Origin: Kitasatospora sp. NA04385
GTDB lineage: Bacteria; Actinomycetota; Actinomycetes; Streptomycetales; Streptomycetaceae
Length of the DNA: 64,000 nt
Direction of reading: 5' to 3'
NCBI RefSeq assembly: GCF_013364235.1
Contig: NZ_CP054919.1
Coordinates: forward strand, 7,075,728 to 7,139,727
In this document: positions 25,571 through 33,952 of the stretch, in pieces
Layout of the letters: each line of letters begins with the position of its first letter
Position numbering within the stretch: position 1 is the first letter of the stretch
Made by a program: the position numbers and the translations under genes
The notes under the pieces: generated by a model
The model's database searches: none
What the model was told of the DNA's origin: nothing
Seen by the model: only the letters and a program-made list of their open reading frames with translations

Positions 25571-25609
25571 GGGGCCGCACCGCCCTCCCACGGAGAACGG
25601 TGCGGCCCC
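25571..25609. terminator. Hairpin terminator of the transporter-glucosidase operon
   Basis: 12-bp perfect arms GGGGCCGCACCG (25571-25582) and CGGTGCGGCCCC (25598-25609), followed by TT. Located between convergent genes. Confidence 0.8.
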
Positions 25610-25633
25610 TTCCGCGTCCCGTCGCACGCGCGG

Positions 25634-26746
25634 CTAGGTGCACCAGCCGTCCCGGTACGCCGCCCAGTGGTCCGGCGTCGCCGCGAAGTCGACGTACAGG
25701 GCGAGGCCGAAGTTCCGCCGCCCGCCCGGGCCCAGGCCCAGCCGGGCGCCGCGGACCGCCGCACGGACGGTCTCGGCGTCGCCCCGGTGCGAGGGCGTGT
25801 CCGCCCAGTACGCGGGCAGGCCCATCAGCAGGTCGACGTCCGGCGGGGTGTTGGCGAGGGCCAGCGAGGTCTGCCGGGCGACGTAGCCGCCGTACAGCGA
25901 CTCCACCGGCATCGAGGTGTCGTACGACATCACCGCGACCTGGTCGACCCGCCGCGCCGCCGCCGCGAAGTACCCGGCCGACCAGTACTTGCCGTGGTCG
26001 CTCAGCGCGAAGGTGACCCGGCCGAGCCCGGGCACCGGGTCGATCTGCGGGGCGGCGATGGACAGCGGCACCGCCCGGGCGGCGGTCAGCGCGTGCACCT
26101 GGTCGAGCAGGGCCAGGAAGCCGGACGAGCCCGAGTGCACCGGCTCCAGGTCGAAGTGGACGCCGTCGAAGCCCAGGTCGAGGACCTGCCGGGCGGAGCC
26201 GGCGATCCGGTCCCGGACGTCGGCGCGGTCCAGGTGCAGGCCCTCTTTCTCCGGCGCCACCACGTCACCCAGCCAGGACTGGACCCGCACCCCCGGCATC
26301 GCCGCGTGCGCCCGGGCCAGGAAGTCCGCCGCGCCGGGCGCCAGCCCCGGGTCGAGCGAGCCGTCGTGCTCCAGCGGCCCGGTGTGCACGTACAGGTCGT
26401 GGATGCCGGTGCTGCGCACCCGCGCGGCCAGCGCCGACAGCTCCTCCGGCGTGCGCCGCCCGTCGACCCAGGCGTGGCCCAGCCAGATCGCGTCCTTGCC
26501 GCGGGTGCGGGCGTCCGCGGCCGGCTCCCCGGCGTACTCCCAGCGCAGCGCCGCGGCCGCGCCGAACACCGGCAGGACCACCAGGGCGAGCGCGGTCCCG
26601 AGCGCGGTCAGTACGCGCCGGCGCCGGCTCCACCGGGTCCGCTCCCGCCAGCGGCGGCGCGCCCGGGCGGGCAGTGTCCGCCATTCGGACGCACGCAGGG
26701 CGCGCCGGACGCGCTTCCACCGGCTCCGTTCCCCCGAAGTGGGCAT
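25634..26746 (-). CDS. Membrane-anchored GH18-like glycosidase-fold protein
   Basis: 370 residues. A very basic cytoplasmic N-terminus (residues 1-44, many Arg) precedes one membrane segment, VLTALGTALALVVLPVFGAA (about 45-65), so the rest faces outside. The outer domain looks like a TIM barrel of the GH18 type: FDGVHFDLEPV matches the catalytic DxxxDxE signature, and VAVMSYDTSMP resembles the MxYD motif. It starts reading as AIWLGHAWVDGRRTPEELSA. It may act on peptidoglycan, chitin or another N-acetylhexosamine polymer, or only bind it. It is divergent from metH and convergent with the glucan operon. Family placement is by motif only. Confidence 0.7.
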   Translation of the reverse strand: MPTSGERSRWKRVRRALRASEWRTLPARARRRWRERTRWSRRRRVLTALGTALALVVLPVFGAAAALRWEYAGEPAADARTRGKDAIWLGHAWVDGRRTPEELSALAARVRSTGIHDLYVHTGPLEHDGSLDPGLAPGAADFLARAHAAMPGVRVQSWLGDVVAPEKEGLHLDRADVRDRIAGSARQVLDLGFDGVHFDLEPVHSGSSGFLALLDQVHALTAARAVPLSIAAPQIDPVPGLGRVTFALSDHGKYWSAGYFAAAARRVDQVAVMSYDTSMPVESLYGGYVARQTSLALANTPPDVDLLMGLPAYWADTPSHRGDAETVRAAVRGARLGLGPGGRRNFGLALYVDFAATPDHWAAYRDGWCT

Positions 26747-26892
26747 GATCGTGCTCCCTTCCGGTGGACAAGGACGCCCAGGATGCGAAACGGGTTCCGT
26801 CCGGACCCCGGGGGACCGATACCCTGGCGGGGTGCACCCCCGGTCCAGGCGGGGCGCATAGCCGACAGCCGTCGCACTCAGGGAGCAGCCAC

Positions 26893-29800
26893 ATGGCCAC
26901 CGTTGTATCCACGTCCGCCCGGCAGGACCGCGCCGATGCCCTGCGAGAGGCCCTCGCCACCCGAGTCGTGGTCGCCGACGGGGCGATGGGCACGATGCTC
27001 CAGGCGCAGGACCCGACGATGGAGGACTTCCAGCAGCTGGAGGGCTGCAACGAGGTCCTGAACATCACCCGCCCCGACATCGTGCGCTCGGTGCACGAGG
27101 CGTACTTCTCGGTCGGCGTGGACTGCGTGGAGACCAACACCTTCGGCGCCAACCACTGGGCGCTCAGCGAGTACGACATCCCCGAGCGGATCTTCGAGCT
27201 GTCCGAGGCGGGCGCCCGGATCGCCCGCGAGACCGCCGACGCCTTCACCGCGCAGGACGGCCGGGTCCGCTGGGTGCTCGGCTCGATCGGCCCGGGCACC
27301 AAGCTGCCGACGCTCGGCCACACCACCTTCGAGGTGGTCCGCGAGGGCTTCCGGCAGAACGCCGCGGGCCTGATCGCCGGCGGCGTCGACGCGCTGCTGA
27401 TCGAGACCAGCCAGGACCTGCTGCAGACCAAGGCCTCGGTGCTGGGCTGTCAGGCCGCCCTGGCCGAGGCCGGGGTGAGCCTGCCGGTCCTGGCCCAGGT
27501 CACCGTGGAGACCACCGGCACCATGCTGCTGGGCTCCGAGATCGGCGCCGCGCTGACCGCGCTGGAGCCGCTCGGCATCGACTTCATCGGCATGAACTGC
27601 GCCACCGGCCCGGCCGAGATGAGCGAGCACCTGCGCTACCTGGCGAAGAACGCCAAGGTCGGCCTGTCCTGCATGCCCAACGCCGGCCTGCCGGTGCTCA
27701 CCAAGGACGGCGCGCACTACCCGCTCAGCCCGGCCGAACTCGCCGACGCCCACGAGGGCTTCGTCCGCGACTACGGCCTGTCCCTGGTCGGCGGCTGCTG
27801 CGGCACCACCCCCGAGCACCTGCGCCAGGTGGTCGAGCGGGTCCAGGGCCTGCCGATCACCCCGCGCGACCCGCACCCCGAGGCGGCCGCCGCCTCGCTG
27901 TACCAGGCGGTGCCGTTCCGGCAGGACACCTCCTACCTGGCGATCGGCGAGCGCACCAACGCCAACGGCTCGAAGAAGTTCCGCGAGTCGATGATCGCGG
28001 GGGACTGGCAGACCTGCGTGGAGATCGCCCGCGAGCAGATCCGCGAGGGCGCCCACCTGCTCGACCTGTGCGTCGACTACGTCGGCCGCGACGGCGTCGC
28101 CGACATGCGCGAGATCGCCGGCCGGCTGGCCACCGCTTCCACCCTGCCGATCGTGCTGGACTCCACCGAGCCGCCGGTGCTCAAGGCCGGCCTGGAGATG
28201 CTCGGCGGCCGCGCGGTGCTCAACTCGGTCAACTACGAGGACGGCGACGGCCCCGACACCCGGTTCGGGAAGATCGCCGCGCTGGCCCGCGAGCACGGCG
28301 CCGGCCTGATCGCGCTCACCATCGACGAGCAGGGCCAGGCCCGCACCGCCGAGACCAAGGTCGCCATCGCCGAGCGGCTGATCGAGCAGCTGGGCCGCGA
28401 GTACGGCATCCACGAGAGCTCGATCCTGGTCGACTGCCTGGCCTTCACCCTGGCCACCGGCCAGGAGGAGTCCCGCCGGGACGGCATCGAGACCATCGAG
28501 GCGATCCGCGAGCTCAAGCGCCGCCACCCGGAGGTGCAGACCACCCTGGGCCTGTCGAACATCTCCTTCGGCCTCAACCCGGCCGCCCGCCAGGTGGTCA
28601 ACTCGGTCTTCCTGCACGAGTGCGTGGAGGCCGGCCTGGACTCCGCGATCGTGCACGCCGCCAAGATCCTCCCGATGAACCGCATCCCCGAGGACCGCCG
28701 GCAGACCGCCCTCGACCTGGTCTACGACCGGCGCAGCGAGGGCTACGACCCGCTGCAGAAGCTGCTCCAGCTCTTCGAGGGCGTCTCCGCCGCCTCCTCC
28801 GCCGCGTCCAAGGCCGAGGAGCTGGCCGCCCTCCCGCTGGAGGAGCGCCTGCAGCGCCGGATCATCGACGGCGAGCGCAACGGCCTGGAGGCCGACCTGG
28901 AGGCGGCGCTGGTCGAGCGCCCGGCGCTGGAGATCATCAACGACACGCTGCTGTCCGGCATGAAGGTGGTCGGCGAGCTGTTCGGCTCCGGCGAGATGCA
29001 GCTGCCGTTCGTGCTGCAGTCCGCCGAGGTGATGAAGGCCGCCGTCGCGCACCTCGAACCGCACATGGAGAAGTCCGACAGCGAGGGCAAGGGCACCATC
29101 GTGCTGGCCACCGTCAAGGGCGACGTGCACGACATCGGCAAGAACCTGGTCGACATCATCCTGTCCAACAACGGCTACAACGTCGTCAACCTGGGCATCA
29201 AGCAGCCGGTGTCGGCGATCGTCGAGGCCGCCCAGGAGCACAAGGCCGACGTGATCGGCATGTCCGGCCTGCTGGTGAAGTCCACGGTGATCATGAAGGA
29301 GAACCTGGAGGAGCTCAACCAGCGCGCGCTGGCCGCCGACTTCCCGGTCATCCTCGGCGGCGCCGCCCTCACCCGCGCCTACGTCGAGCAGGACCTGCAC
29401 GAGATCTACGACGGCGAGGTCCGCTACGCCCGCGACGCCTTCGAGGGCCTGCGGCTGATGGACGCGCTGATCGGCATCAAGCGCGGCGTCCCCGGTGCCG
29501 CCCTGCCCGAGCTGCGCAAGCGCCGGCACGCCCGGGTCGAGGTGGAGGAGCCGGAGGAGGTCAACCTCGGCCAGATCCGCTCCGACGTGGCCGTCGACAA
29601 CCGGATCCCGACCCCGCCGTTCTGGGGCGACCGGATCGTCAAGGGCATCCCGTTCCAGGACTACGCCTCCTGGCTGGACGAGGACGCCCTGTTCAAGGGC
29701 CAGTGGGGCCTCAAGGGCGGCCGCTCCGGCGGCCCGTCCTACGAGGAGCTGGTGGAGACCGAGGGCCGCCCGCGGCTGCGCGGCTGGCTGGACCGGCTGC

Positions 29801-30396
29801 AGACCGAGGGCTGGCTGGAGCCCGCCGTGGTCTACGGCTACTTCCCGGCCAACTCCAAGGGCGACGACCTGATCCTCTACCGCGAGGACGGCTCCGAGCT
29901 GACCAGGTTCACCTTCCCCCGCCAGCGCCGCGGCCGCCGGCTCTGCCTGGCCGACTTCTTCCGCCCGGAGGACTCCGGCGAGCGCGACGTGGTCGGCCTC
30001 CAGGTGGTCACCATGGGCAACCGGATCTCCGAGGCCGCCAACGAGCTGTTCGCGGGCGACTCCTACCGCGACTACCTCGAACTGCACGGCCTGTCCGTCC
30101 AGCTCGCCGAGGCGCTGGCCGAGTTCTGGCACGCCCGGGTCCGCTACGAGCTGGGCTTCGGCGACGAGGACCCGCAGGACGTCCGGGACATGTTCGCGCT
30201 CAAGTACCGCGGCGCGCGCTTCTCGCTCGGCTACGGCGCCTGCCCCGAGCTGGAGGACCGGGCCAAGATCGCCGAGCTGCTCAAGCCCGAGCGGGTCGGC
30301 GTGATCCTCTCCGAGGAGTACCAGCTGCACCCCGAGCAGTCGACCGACGCCATCGTGGTCCACCACCCCGAGGCCAAGTACTTCAACGCGCGCTAG
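26893..30396 (+). CDS. metH: Cobalamin-dependent methionine synthase
   Basis: 1,167 residues, full length. It transfers the methyl group of 5-methyl-tetrahydrofolate through B12 to homocysteine. Homocysteine domain at about 15-325 with zinc Cys residues C236 (MNCATGP), C302 and C303 (GGCCGTT). Pterin domain at about 345-620 (YLAIGERTNANGSKKFRESM). B12 cap domain, then the B12-binding domain with DVHDIG, in which H746 is the axial cobalt ligand. Activation (SAM) domain at about 900-1167. GGGAG precedes the ATG. I looked for a riboswitch in the 146 bp ahead of it and could not identify one. Transcribed alone or with the HAD gene downstream, though two hairpins lie between them. Confidence 0.98.
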   Translation: MATVVSTSARQDRADALREALATRVVVADGAMGTMLQAQDPTMEDFQQLEGCNEVLNITRPDIVRSVHEAYFSVGVDCVETNTFGANHWALSEYDIPERIFELSEAGARIARETADAFTAQDGRVRWVLGSIGPGTKLPTLGHTTFEVVREGFRQNAAGLIAGGVDALLIETSQDLLQTKASVLGCQAALAEAGVSLPVLAQVTVETTGTMLLGSEIGAALTALEPLGIDFIGMNCATGPAEMSEHLRYLAKNAKVGLSCMPNAGLPVLTKDGAHYPLSPAELADAHEGFVRDYGLSLVGGCCGTTPEHLRQVVERVQGLPITPRDPHPEAAAASLYQAVPFRQDTSYLAIGERTNANGSKKFRESMIAGDWQTCVEIAREQIREGAHLLDLCVDYVGRDGVADMREIAGRLATASTLPIVLDSTEPPVLKAGLEMLGGRAVLNSVNYEDGDGPDTRFGKIAALAREHGAGLIALTIDEQGQARTAETKVAIAERLIEQLGREYGIHESSILVDCLAFTLATGQEESRRDGIETIEAIRELKRRHPEVQTTLGLSNISFGLNPAARQVVNSVFLHECVEAGLDSAIVHAAKILPMNRIPEDRRQTALDLVYDRRSEGYDPLQKLLQLFEGVSAASSAASKAEELAALPLEERLQRRIIDGERNGLEADLEAALVERPALEIINDTLLSGMKVVGELFGSGEMQLPFVLQSAEVMKAAVAHLEPHMEKSDSEGKGTIVLATVKGDVHDIGKNLVDIILSNNGYNVVNLGIKQPVSAIVEAAQEHKADVIGMSGLLVKSTVIMKENLEELNQRALAADFPVILGGAALTRAYVEQDLHEIYDGEVRYARDAFEGLRLMDALIGIKRGVPGAALPELRKRRHARVEVEEPEEVNLGQIRSDVAVDNRIPTPPFWGDRIVKGIPFQDYASWLDEDALFKGQWGLKGGRSGGPSYEELVETEGRPRLRGWLDRLQTEGWLEPAVVYGYFPANSKGDDLILYREDGSELTRFTFPRQRRGRRLCLADFFRPEDSGERDVVGLQVVTMGNRISEAANELFAGDSYRDYLELHGLSVQLAEALAEFWHARVRYELGFGDEDPQDVRDMFALKYRGARFSLGYGACPELEDRAKIAELLKPERVGVILSEEYQLHPEQSTDAIVVHHPEAKYFNAR

Positions 30397-30430
30397 ACCT
30401 TCCACCGGAGATCATCCGTTCGCCGCACCG

Positions 30431-30511
30431 CCGCCCGGTGCAATCCGACCGGGCGGGCGTATTCTTGATGATCCTGAACGGGCCGGTCCGCTGACCAGCG
30501 GGCCGGCCCGT
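30431..30511 (+). terminator. Two successive hairpins after metH
   Basis: The first has arms CCGCCCGGT/ACCGGGCGG (30431-30439 with 30448-30456) followed by GCGTATTCTT. The second is a 15-bp stem (30478-30492 with 30497-30511, one G-T pair) with loop GACC. Confidence 0.7.
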
Positions 30512-30563
30512 GCCATCCCCGGACGCGCCCGCGCCCGGCTCCCCACCCGGAAGGACGGCGCGC

Positions 30564-31268
30564 ATGACGACGGTCTCGACCCCGGTCCGCATCGACGGAG
30601 ACGGCGAGGACGGCGGCCTGCACGCCGTCCTGCTCGACATGGACGGCACCCTGGTCGACACCGAGGACTTCTGGTGGCAGGCCGAGGTCGACCTGTTCGC
30701 CGAACTCGGCCACCGGCTCACCGCCGAGGACCGCACCCACGTGGTCGGCGGCCCGATGACCCGGGTCATCGACTACCTGCTGAGCCGCACCGGCGCCCGG
30801 CTCAGCCCCGCCGAGCTCACCGTCCTGATCAACCAGCGCTTCGTCGACCTGCTGGACGGCGGCGTCCCGCTGATGCCCGGCGCCGAGCGGCTGCTCAACA
30901 CCCTGGCCGCGCACGGCGTCCCGGCCGCCCTGGTCTCCGCCTCGCACCGGCACATCATCGACATCGTGCTGCGCAGCCTGGGCGCCCAGCACTTCGCCTT
31001 CACCGTGGCCGGCGACGAGGTCGCCCGGACCAAGCCGCACCCCGACCCCTACCTGGTCGCCGCCGCCCGGCTCGGCGCCGACCCGGCCCGCTGCGTGGTC
31101 GTCGAGGACACCCCCACCGGCGTCGCCGCCGCCGAGGCGGCCGGCTGCCCGGTCGTCGCCGTCCCCTCGATCGCCGCCATCGAGCCCGCCCCCGGCCGCC
31201 TGGTGCTGCCCTCGCTGGAACACGTCGACCTCGGCCTGCTGCGCACCCTGGCCGCCGCCCGGGTGTGA
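30564..31268 (+). CDS. HAD-superfamily phosphatase (beta-phosphoglucomutase-like)
   Basis: 234 residues. Motif I is AVLLDMDGTLVDTEDFWW, where the first Asp is the nucleophile. A cap domain follows (about 40-105), then motif II VSASHRHII, motif III Lys in ARTKPHPDPYL and motif IV VVVEDTPTGVAAAEAAG. This arrangement is the C1-capped subfamily that includes phosphoglycolate phosphatase and beta-phosphoglucomutase; the substrate is not evident. The ATG follows GGAAGGAC. It is the last gene before a 347-bp intergenic region; it may be read through from metH at a low level. Confidence 0.9.
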   Translation: MTTVSTPVRIDGDGEDGGLHAVLLDMDGTLVDTEDFWWQAEVDLFAELGHRLTAEDRTHVVGGPMTRVIDYLLSRTGARLSPAELTVLINQRFVDLLDGGVPLMPGAERLLNTLAAHGVPAALVSASHRHIIDIVLRSLGAQHFAFTVAGDEVARTKPHPDPYLVAAARLGADPARCVVVEDTPTGVAAAEAAGCPVVAVPSIAAIEPAPGRLVLPSLEHVDLGLLRTLAAARV

Positions 31269-31615
31269 GCTTCGTCTCCCTCGCACCCTTTGCCGGTTTC
31301 GTTCCGCGCCCGGTGGTACGCGGAACGTGTCCGTCGCCGCGGGTGAAAACGGGCATTGGCAGACAACTCGTCGACCGCCGGGACAAGATCGTCCGAACCA
31401 GGTGCGGCCACCCGCCGAACCCTCGGTGACCGCCCGGAGGCGATGTGGCACGCTAAGGCGCGTTCAGTCCCCGTGCCGTGCCGCCGCCCACCCCGGGAAA
31501 CCCGGGACGACGGGCGCGCGCGGCCGCAGCAGACCCGCGGCCCCGCCCGACCCCGGCGCCGGGCGGACGGGCACCGGCGACAGCCGGCCGCACGCAGTGA
31601 GGAAGACCACCCCGC
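31269..31615. other. Intergenic region upstream of the peptide-type binding protein
   Basis: No gene is supported in these 347 bp. I see no promoter hexamers with good spacing and no strong dyad. A GAGGAAG Shine-Dalgarno lies at the end, just ahead of the next gene. Confidence 0.5.
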
Positions 31616-33208
31616 ATGACCACGCCCAACCGCCTGGCCGCGCTCAGCTGCGCCGCTCTCGTCGCCACCACGGCCGCCGGCTGCGCCTCCGTCGAGAAGG
31701 CCGCCGGCGGCGGCGGTGACGGCACCATCACCATGGGCACCACCAACGTGACCAGCGTGCTCGACCCGGCCGGTGCGTACGACGCGGGTTCCTGGCTGAT
31801 CCTCAACAACACCTTCCAGTCGCTGCTGAGCTTCCCGGCCGGCGCGACCGACCCGCAGCCCGACGCCGCCGAGTCCTGCCGCTTCACCGGCGCCGACGCC
31901 CTCACCTACAAGTGCACCCTGCGCAGCGGCCTGAAGTTCTCCAACGGGCACCCGCTGACCGCCCAGGACGTCAAGTTCTCGATCGACCGGGTCAAGAAGA
32001 TCGCCGACCCGTCCGGCCCGAGCCCGCTGCTGTCCACCATCGCCTCGGTGGACGTCTCCGGCGACCGCGACGTCGTCTTCCACCTGGAGAGCCCCGACGC
32101 GGTGCTCCCGGCCAAGCTGGCCTCCGCGGCCGGCTCGATCGTCGACCACCAGGTCTTCCCGGCGGACAAGCTGCTCGGCAACACCTCCCTGGTCGGCTCC
32201 GGCCCCTACAAGATCGACTCGGTCGAGATGAAGGGCAAGGCCCCGAGCAAGGTCCAGCTCAGCGCCAACTCGAGCTACCAGGGCATCGCGCAGCTGCGCA
32301 ACAGCAAGTTCACGGTGCAGTACTTCGACAAGCCCGAGGAGCTGAAGACCGCCCTGGACGGCAAGGCGGTCGACCTCACCGACAACAGCCTCGACCCCGC
32401 CGAGGCGGCCAGGATCAGGGCCGACGACCTCTCCGGCGCCGGCAAGCTCCGGGTCGCCGAGGGCGCCTCCGGCGACACCCGCTACCTGGTCTTCAACACC
32501 AAGGACGAGACCGCCGGCAACCAGGCCGTCCGGCAGGCCGCCGCCCAGCTGATCGACCGCAAGGCGATCTCCCAGGACGTGTACGCGGGCACCGTGCAGC
32601 CGCTGTACTCGGTCGTCCCGGCGGGCGTGGCCGGCCACAACACCGCCTTCTTCGACAAGTACGGCGAGCCCGACCCGGCCAAGGCCAAGCGCATCCTGAA
32701 CAACGCGCACGTCAACACCCCGGTCAAGCTCGCCCTGACCTGGTCCCGGGCCCGGGCCGGCGCCGCCGAGCTGGAGGCCGTCAAGCAGGAGCTGGAGAAC
32801 GGCGGCCTGTTCCAGGTGACCGTGCAGCAGGAGCCCGACTGGACGGCCTACCAGGCCGGCTGGAAGAACGGCAGCTACCAGGCCTACACCGTCGGCTGGA
32901 CGCCCGACTACTCCGACGCCGACGACTACATCAGCCCGCTGGTGGTCAACGGCGGCGCCTACCACAACGGTTGGAACAACCCGCAGATCACCGACAAGCT
33001 GGTGCCCGACTCGATCAAGCTCACCGACCGCTCCGGCGGCGGCGCCTACGACCAGATCCAGAAGATCCTGGCCGACGCCGTCCCGATGGTCCCGCTGTTC
33101 CAGAACAAGTCCTTCTACGTCTACCACCCCGGCATCACCGGCGTGGACAGCACCATGGACAACACCGGCGTGTTCCGGTTCTGGCAGATCGGCCGCACCT
33201 CGCAGTGA
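31616..33208 (+). CDS. Solute-binding lipoprotein, family 5 (peptide/nickel type)
   Basis: 530 residues. Lipoprotein signal peptide with lipobox TAAGC (Cys about residue 23). SBP_bac_5 landmarks: a YDAGSWLILNNTFQSLLSFP N-terminal strand, CTLRSGLKFSNGHPLTAQDVKF and the C-terminal DYISPLVVNGGAYHNGWNNP. The family binds peptides, opines or metal chelates outside the membrane and hands them to an ABC importer. No permease or ATPase gene adjoins it, so it must share a transporter encoded elsewhere or act as a sensor. It is monocistronic, closed by a 21-bp hairpin. Confidence 0.92.
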   Translation: MTTPNRLAALSCAALVATTAAGCASVEKAAGGGGDGTITMGTTNVTSVLDPAGAYDAGSWLILNNTFQSLLSFPAGATDPQPDAAESCRFTGADALTYKCTLRSGLKFSNGHPLTAQDVKFSIDRVKKIADPSGPSPLLSTIASVDVSGDRDVVFHLESPDAVLPAKLASAAGSIVDHQVFPADKLLGNTSLVGSGPYKIDSVEMKGKAPSKVQLSANSSYQGIAQLRNSKFTVQYFDKPEELKTALDGKAVDLTDNSLDPAEAARIRADDLSGAGKLRVAEGASGDTRYLVFNTKDETAGNQAVRQAAAQLIDRKAISQDVYAGTVQPLYSVVPAGVAGHNTAFFDKYGEPDPAKAKRILNNAHVNTPVKLALTWSRARAGAAELEAVKQELENGGLFQVTVQQEPDWTAYQAGWKNGSYQAYTVGWTPDYSDADDYISPLVVNGGAYHNGWNNPQITDKLVPDSIKLTDRSGGGAYDQIQKILADAVPMVPLFQNKSFYVYHPGITGVDSTMDNTGVFRFWQIGRTSQ

Positions 33209-33220
33209 CGCCCGGCCGCA

Positions 33221-33266
33221 CGCCGGACGGCCCGCCACCCCCTGCGGGGTGGCGGGCCGTCCGGCG
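33221..33266. terminator. Bidirectional hairpin terminator
   Basis: Perfect 21-bp arms (33221-33241 with 33246-33266) and a 4-nt loop CTGC, between the binding-protein gene and the convergent response regulator. Confidence 0.88.
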
Positions 33267-33280
33267 TTCCGAGGGGGCGC

Positions 33281-33952
33281 CTACAGCGAGCCCGGGCGGA
33301 CCAGGCCGCTCTCGTACGCGTACACCGCCGCCTGCACCCGGTCGCGCAGCTGGAGCTTGGTCAGCACGTGGCCGACGTGCGTCTTCACCGTGGTCTCCGA
33401 GACGAACAGCTCGGCGGCGATCTCCGCGTTCGACAGGCCGCGCGCCACCAGCCGCAGCACCTCCACCTCGCGCTCGGTCAGCACCGTCAGCGCCTGCGGC
33501 GGCGTCTCGTCCCCCGAGGGCAGCTTGGTGGCGTACATGTCCAGCAGCCGGCGGGTCACCGACGGGGCCAGCATCGCCGCGCCGTCCGCCACCACCCGGA
33601 TCGCCTGCACCAGCTCCTCGGCCGGCACGTCCTTCAGCAGGAAGCCGCTGGCGCCCGCGCGCAGCGCCTCCACCACGTACTCGTCCAGGTCGAAGGTGGT
33701 CAGCACCAGCACCTTGGCCGGGCCGTCCCGGTCCGGCCCGGCGATCCGCCGGGTCGCCTCCACGCCGTCCATCCGCGGCATCCGGATGTCCATCAGCACC
33801 ACGTCCGGCTGCAGGGCGCGGACCTGGTCCAGCGCCTGCTGCCCGTCGCCGGCCTCGCCGACCACCACCAGGTCGGACTCGGCCTCCAGGATCATCCGGA
33901 AACCGGTACGCAGCAGCGGCTGGTCGTCCACCAGCAGCACACGGATCGTCAC
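33281..33952 (-). CDS. NarL/LuxR-type response regulator (no adjacent kinase)
   Basis: 223 residues. Receiver domain 1-125 with acidic pocket LLVDDQ, phospho-acceptor Asp in VVLMDIRMPRMDG, Thr in VLVLTTFDLDEY and Lys in GFLLKDVP. The C-terminal LuxR helix-turn-helix is LTEREVEVLRLVARGLSNAE and SETTVKTHVGHVL. Phosphorylation should control DNA binding. No histidine kinase lies next to it, which is unusual for this class in Streptomyces. Its GTG start follows the stop codon of the upstream nuclease gene without any gap (TAGGTG), so it is translated by coupling and shares that transcript. Confidence 0.92.
   Translation of the reverse strand: MTIRVLLVDDQPLLRTGFRMILEAESDLVVVGEAGDGQQALDQVRALQPDVVLMDIRMPRMDGVEATRRIAGPDRDGPAKVLVLTTFDLDEYVVEALRAGASGFLLKDVPAEELVQAIRVVADGAAMLAPSVTRRLLDMYATKLPSGDETPPQALTVLTEREVEVLRLVARGLSNAEIAAELFVSETTVKTHVGHVLTKLQLRDRVQAAVYAYESGLVRPGSL

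Noticed and set aside
26747..26892. Riboswitch (B12 or SAH) before metH
   Set aside because: Only an imperfect hairpin is visible; no B12-box or other motif that I could match.
26878..30405. Long minus-strand open frame opposite metH
   Set aside because: Same cause; metH is unmistakable on the other strand.
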